Assembly: GCF_000208745.1 (NCBI RefSeq)
Contig: NC_030857.1
Location: forward strand, 17,989,894-18,053,893
Length of the DNA stretch: 64,000 bases
Direction of reading: 5' to 3'
Source: Theobroma cacao
Taxonomy: Eukaryota; Streptophyta; Magnoliopsida; Malvales; Malvaceae
Shown here: positions 62,301 through 64,000 of the stretch, piece after piece
Layout of the letters: every line of letters starts with the position of its first letter
Position numbering within the stretch: position 1 is the stretch's first letter
Position numbers and translations under genes: made by a program
The notes under the pieces: generated by a model
Told to the model about the DNA's origin: nothing
Databases searched by the model: none
What the model saw: the letters and a program-made list of their open reading frames with translations, nothing else

Positions 62301-63237
62301 TGTTCTGTTTGATGTTGACCATGGGAGTAAAGATGTTATAGGGTTTCTTGCGGCGGTTGGCAGTGTCCTGAACTGAAGATGGTGTTTAAGAGTTGGGTGT
62401 TAGCTAAGTTATGCATGTTTGAAGGTGTGCACCTTGCCCGTATTCTTCATCTTGGGGATTTAGTAAGATATTTAATAAATAAGAACAAAAGCATAAGGAA
62501 AGTAATCTATTGAAGTCATAACAGTCTGAACAATAATTTCGTATTGTTACTTACATTGAACCTTTGTGTCAAGTGATATATCAAATATACAGGTGTGGAT
62601 GTGCACTCGTGTTTGTCTTGGCATGGTATGTAAATATTTTATACTCCTAAATTCGCTGTCCTTAGAAGTTAGAACTATAGAAGTTGTACTCAATTATCAT
62701 TACACGTGTGAGCTGTGGGGTTTGGAATATAAAATTTCGAGAACTGAAAGATCAGAAAATCACTCAATCTAGAAGCTAAAACAATTCAGTAATGTATTGA
62801 AGACTTGGCTGTGAATGTTTAACAAATCCTCTCATGTAGCTTTTCCCATTTGAAAGTATGAGCCAATCATAACCTCACTGCTTGTTCAAAACTTTAATAA
62901 TCTCTAGAAACCTTGTGTGGAATTCATATGTATTACATTAAACAATGTCTGTACCTTCCTTGCATTGTTCTTGAATTTCATAGACTGACCACACAACTGA
63001 ATGGAATGTATTATCCATGTAGTATAAGATATTTTCTACATTTAGAGTTGCTTCATGTTGAAAGATTCCAAAGTCGGCATGGTATGTACTGTAACTCTAT
63101 ATCACGTAATATTTGTTGTCTGTTTATGTCAATGGCAGGTCCATGAAAAGGATGTAATTGGTATTACTCATCATCCCCACAGGAATCTTGTTGCCACATA
63201 TGCTGAAGATTGCACCATGAAATTATGGAAGTCATAA
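41394..63237 (+). CDS. SMU1: SMU1 homologue, LisH-CTLH-WD40 spliceosomal protein
   Basis: Sixteen exons, all GT..AG and in phase: 41394-41419, 41572-41782, 43497-43649, 48741-48789, 50469-50552, 51669-51772, 55555-55641, 55730-55783, 57323-57418, 58292-58419, 58716-58842, 58930-58989, 59082-59189, 59761-59861, 61683-61734 and 63139-63237. They splice to 512 residues, the usual SMU1 length, with no internal stop. Order: [20 protein letters not shown] opens a LisH (about 5-37), then a CTLH region (to about 95), a linker with [20 protein letters not shown], and seven WD40 repeats from about 213 to the C terminus. Recognisable repeat ends are DGFIEVWDY, DGKIKVWRI, DCTVKVWDV and [12 protein letters not shown]1 acts in the nucleus with RED/SMU2 in the spliceosomal B complex and affects splice-site choice. 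The gene is intact; its 21.8-kb span is due to transposon-bearing introns. Confidence 0.96.
43835..44765 (+). mobile_element. hAT transposon relic in SMU1 intron 3
   Basis: The element runs 43843-44757. Its left end is CAGGGGCATAGCTA and the reverse complement of its right end is TAGTGGCATAGCCA. It is flanked by an 8-bp duplication with a common CCAAGA core (43835-43842 and 44758-44765, 6/8 match). A plus-strand translation near 44190-44300 recovers hAT-transposase debris: NIEKDVFDK, and later FQNMKT. These are parts of the conserved zf-TTF/hAT C-terminal motif. It belongs to the same broad family as the relic at 22651-23416 but is a separate copy with different internal deletions. Confidence 0.75.
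45890..46250. mobile_element. TRIM-like LTR remnant with primer-binding site in SMU1 intron 3
   Basis: An LTR 3' part (gtcccatatccgataaaag, ggagctaagaaccca, 'acttaagcttttgg') leads to TAGTATCAGAGCTGAAGG at about 46086-46103, a near match to a tRNA-Met primer-binding site. Only about 20 bp later TGTTGGGGTTAAATCACATG (46122) begins a second LTR-like piece. An internal region of that size fits a terminal-repeat retrotransposon in miniature. The second LTR diverges quickly, so the right boundary is uncertain. Confidence 0.45.
46330..46910 (-). mobile_element. Probable copia-type solo LTR in SMU1 intron 3
   Basis: Read on the minus strand, a 'tcctagagagtctctagaacc' and 'ccttcatgctctagaacc' repeat pair (about 46765-46825) is followed by a TATA-like catttataaacaac (about 46545-46556). 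An AATAAA signal follows (about 46527-46532), then a C/T-rich R/U5-like segment and a mixed tail. This matches the layout of a plant copia LTR. No internal coding region adjoins it. Ends and target duplication were not fixed. Confidence 0.45.
48100..48430. mobile_element. TRIM-like LTR remnant in SMU1 intron 3
   Basis: Contains cttactgccaattagttttc followed by ggatgctttagcatgatatt (about 48120-48165), an LTR 3' end running into a decayed primer-binding site. About 150 bp on it has tatctcccattgtttgaggt and ggttagttctctccacttgt, parts of an LTR. The same words recur at 60220-60540. Noncoding. Confidence 0.4.
50640..50993. repeat. 177-bp tandem duplication in SMU1 intron 5
   Basis: Two copies (about 50640-50816 and 50817-50993) share gttctttatttggacttcta, ataaaggaaaaatgggc, atgccccaaaagtcaaattt and 'aaaactt(a/g)gtgaag(c/t)taagag'. 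Identity is roughly nine in ten by eye. It starts about 90 bp downstream of the exon 5 donor. Confidence 0.9.
52843..53498. mobile_element. Long-TIR Mutator-like MITE in SMU1 intron 6
   Basis: The element is 52852-53489 (638 bp). Its left arm has ggtcaaatttattattgtac and ctccaattttaccatcttac, then cttgggtgcaatgtt. The reverse complement of the right arm has ggttcaaatttaccatggaac and ctccaattttatcatattac, then cttggtgcaatgtt. These give inverted repeats of more than 100 bp. GAAATTATT (52843-52851) and GAAATTTGT (53490-53498) are a 7/9 match flanking duplication of Mutator length. No coding capacity. Confidence 0.75.
54260..54700. mobile_element. Second long-TIR MITE in SMU1 intron 6
   Basis: The element is about 54270-54690 (421 bp). 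Its left arm begins GGTTAATTATGCATTTGG and its right arm, reverse-complemented, begins GGTTTAATGATTCATTGGG. Both continue with actatagtcaaatgtttgat, and later 'aggccaaagtatgatgt' against 'aggccgaagtatgatgt', so nearly the whole element is a foldback. Flanks ttccttttag and tttcttttat match 8 of 10, consistent with a decayed 9-10 bp duplication. It is distinct in sequence from the other MITEs in the window. Confidence 0.75.
60220..60540. mobile_element. TRIM-like LTR remnant in SMU1 intron 14
   Basis: Words shared with 48100-48430 include 'ggtaatatcccacaacaatt', gatgtggccctatattcgag, gacctctctacttattgcca and ggccggatgctttaga. A ggtatcgg word at about 60325 may be a decayed primer-binding site. 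It appears to be a second copy of the same short noncoding LTR family. No coding region is associated. Confidence 0.35.
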
Positions 63238-64000
63238 ATTCAATTATCTGTTCTTTCATGTTTTATTCTTTTCTTTAGAAAATTTAGCTTTTCGACATGT
63301 TATGTGTGTTCTTGGTAAGCTGTTACAAGTTGTGATGTTGCTGGCTTCCTTGTACAAAAGTGAGTGTCTGTTGTTTGGAGAGAACCCAAATATTTGATTG
63401 ATGGCCTCCTTAACAATTTAGATAGAGAATTAGAATAGAAATGTGCTCACAATTAACTCTCCTTTAAACTTAAGAATGTCATATGGCTTTTAGCTGGACA
63501 GCTGCTTTAGGTGTTGATGGCTTGTGCTATTGTGCAATCGAATGGTAGTCTTTGCCACAGTTTATTTCCCATTTGAATTTCTGGTGATCATGCATTTGAA
63601 GGCATTCCATTCCTATTACTCGCATTAAGACCAAGTTTATGTTTCAATTGTGTTCCTTATTGTCAATTAAGAAGCTCATTAATAGTACTTATCATTCAAG
63701 TCTAAGGATTCTTTGTAGCATGCAATGTGCAGATGCTGGCATTGTTTTTACTTTTCAAATGGCTAGGTACATGGAGATTCATGATTCAAACTTTAGTTTC
63801 AATTTCTTAGGGAGGGCGTCGTCGTCGGCCACCCTGGTTGCCTCTCTTCAGAGGTGTTTGGTGTGGATCGGGTCAAGTTTGGATATGCTTTATTGCCATT
63901 TTTCACAAGATTATTACTCTCTTTTCAAAAGATTAACCCAATGGGGTGTACAATGTCATTATTTATAACCATGAGAGCAAGCTTGAATGGATAGATATTA
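63238..64000 (+). other. SMU1 3'UTR and downstream sequence
   Basis: After the stop codon (63235-63237) comes T-rich sequence typical of a plant 3'UTR. No clean AATAAA was seen close to the stop, so the polyadenylation site is not called. A GC-richer patch at 63805-63875 (ggcgtcgtcgtcgg) could be the edge of another feature beyond the window but has no recognisable coding frame. Confidence 0.4.

Noticed and set aside
63639..63968. 109-codon plus-strand frame downstream of SMU1
   Set aside because: No domain, signal or splice context; Cys/Ser/Leu-rich frame in T-rich downstream DNA.

Overview
The window is nuclear DNA from a flowering plant, most likely a eudicot. It carries two intron-rich plus-strand genes in a sea of AT-rich, transposon-derived sequence, with TATA/AATAAA-type signals and GT..AG introns. 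The species cannot be named from the sequence. One assembly gap of 309 N lies at 37860-38168.

Gene 1 (1084-14615, +) is a seven-exon MIKC-type MADS-box gene of the AGL12/XAANTAL1 clade. The spliced frame gives 197 residues. The coding exons total under 0.6 kb, but the gene spans 13.5 kb because introns 2, 3 and 5 hold decayed Ty1/copia retrotransposons and a 5'-truncated LINE, all in antisense orientation. Gene 2 (41394-63237, +) is a 16-exon SMU1 orthologue (LisH-CTLH-WD40 spliceosomal factor). It reads cleanly to 512 residues, the usual family length. Its introns hold a hAT relic, long-TIR Mutator-like MITEs, TRIM-like and LTR remnants, and a 177-bp tandem duplication.

The intergenic stretch (about 14.7-41.1 kb) is a transposon graveyard. 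It holds an orphan CACTA terminus (16.2 kb), two copies of an LTR-like repeat (about 17 and 24.5 kb), a hAT relic (22.65-23.42 kb), a LINE ORF1 relic (27.3-28.1 kb), and a Mutator-like MITE with a perfect 9-bp target-site duplication (28363-28849).

The most interesting structure is a nested set at 28860-39523. A CACTA transposon (TIR CACTACAAAAAAA, TSD TTT) contains a roughly 3.2-kb TG..CA noncoding element (TSD GATTT). A second copy of that same element is inserted inside it (TSD GAGGG). The CACTA element also carries, on the minus strand, the last exons of a host OST48/DGL1-type oligosaccharyltransferase gene. These are joined to a GC-rich, TATA-containing leader that looks like a promoter/5'UTR, so this is a Pack-CACTA-style chimera.

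No CRISPR, bacterial, organellar or rRNA features were seen. The two host genes have no obvious functional link: one is a developmental transcription factor, the other a splicing factor. All functional statements come from family recognition by reading translations; no database search was run.
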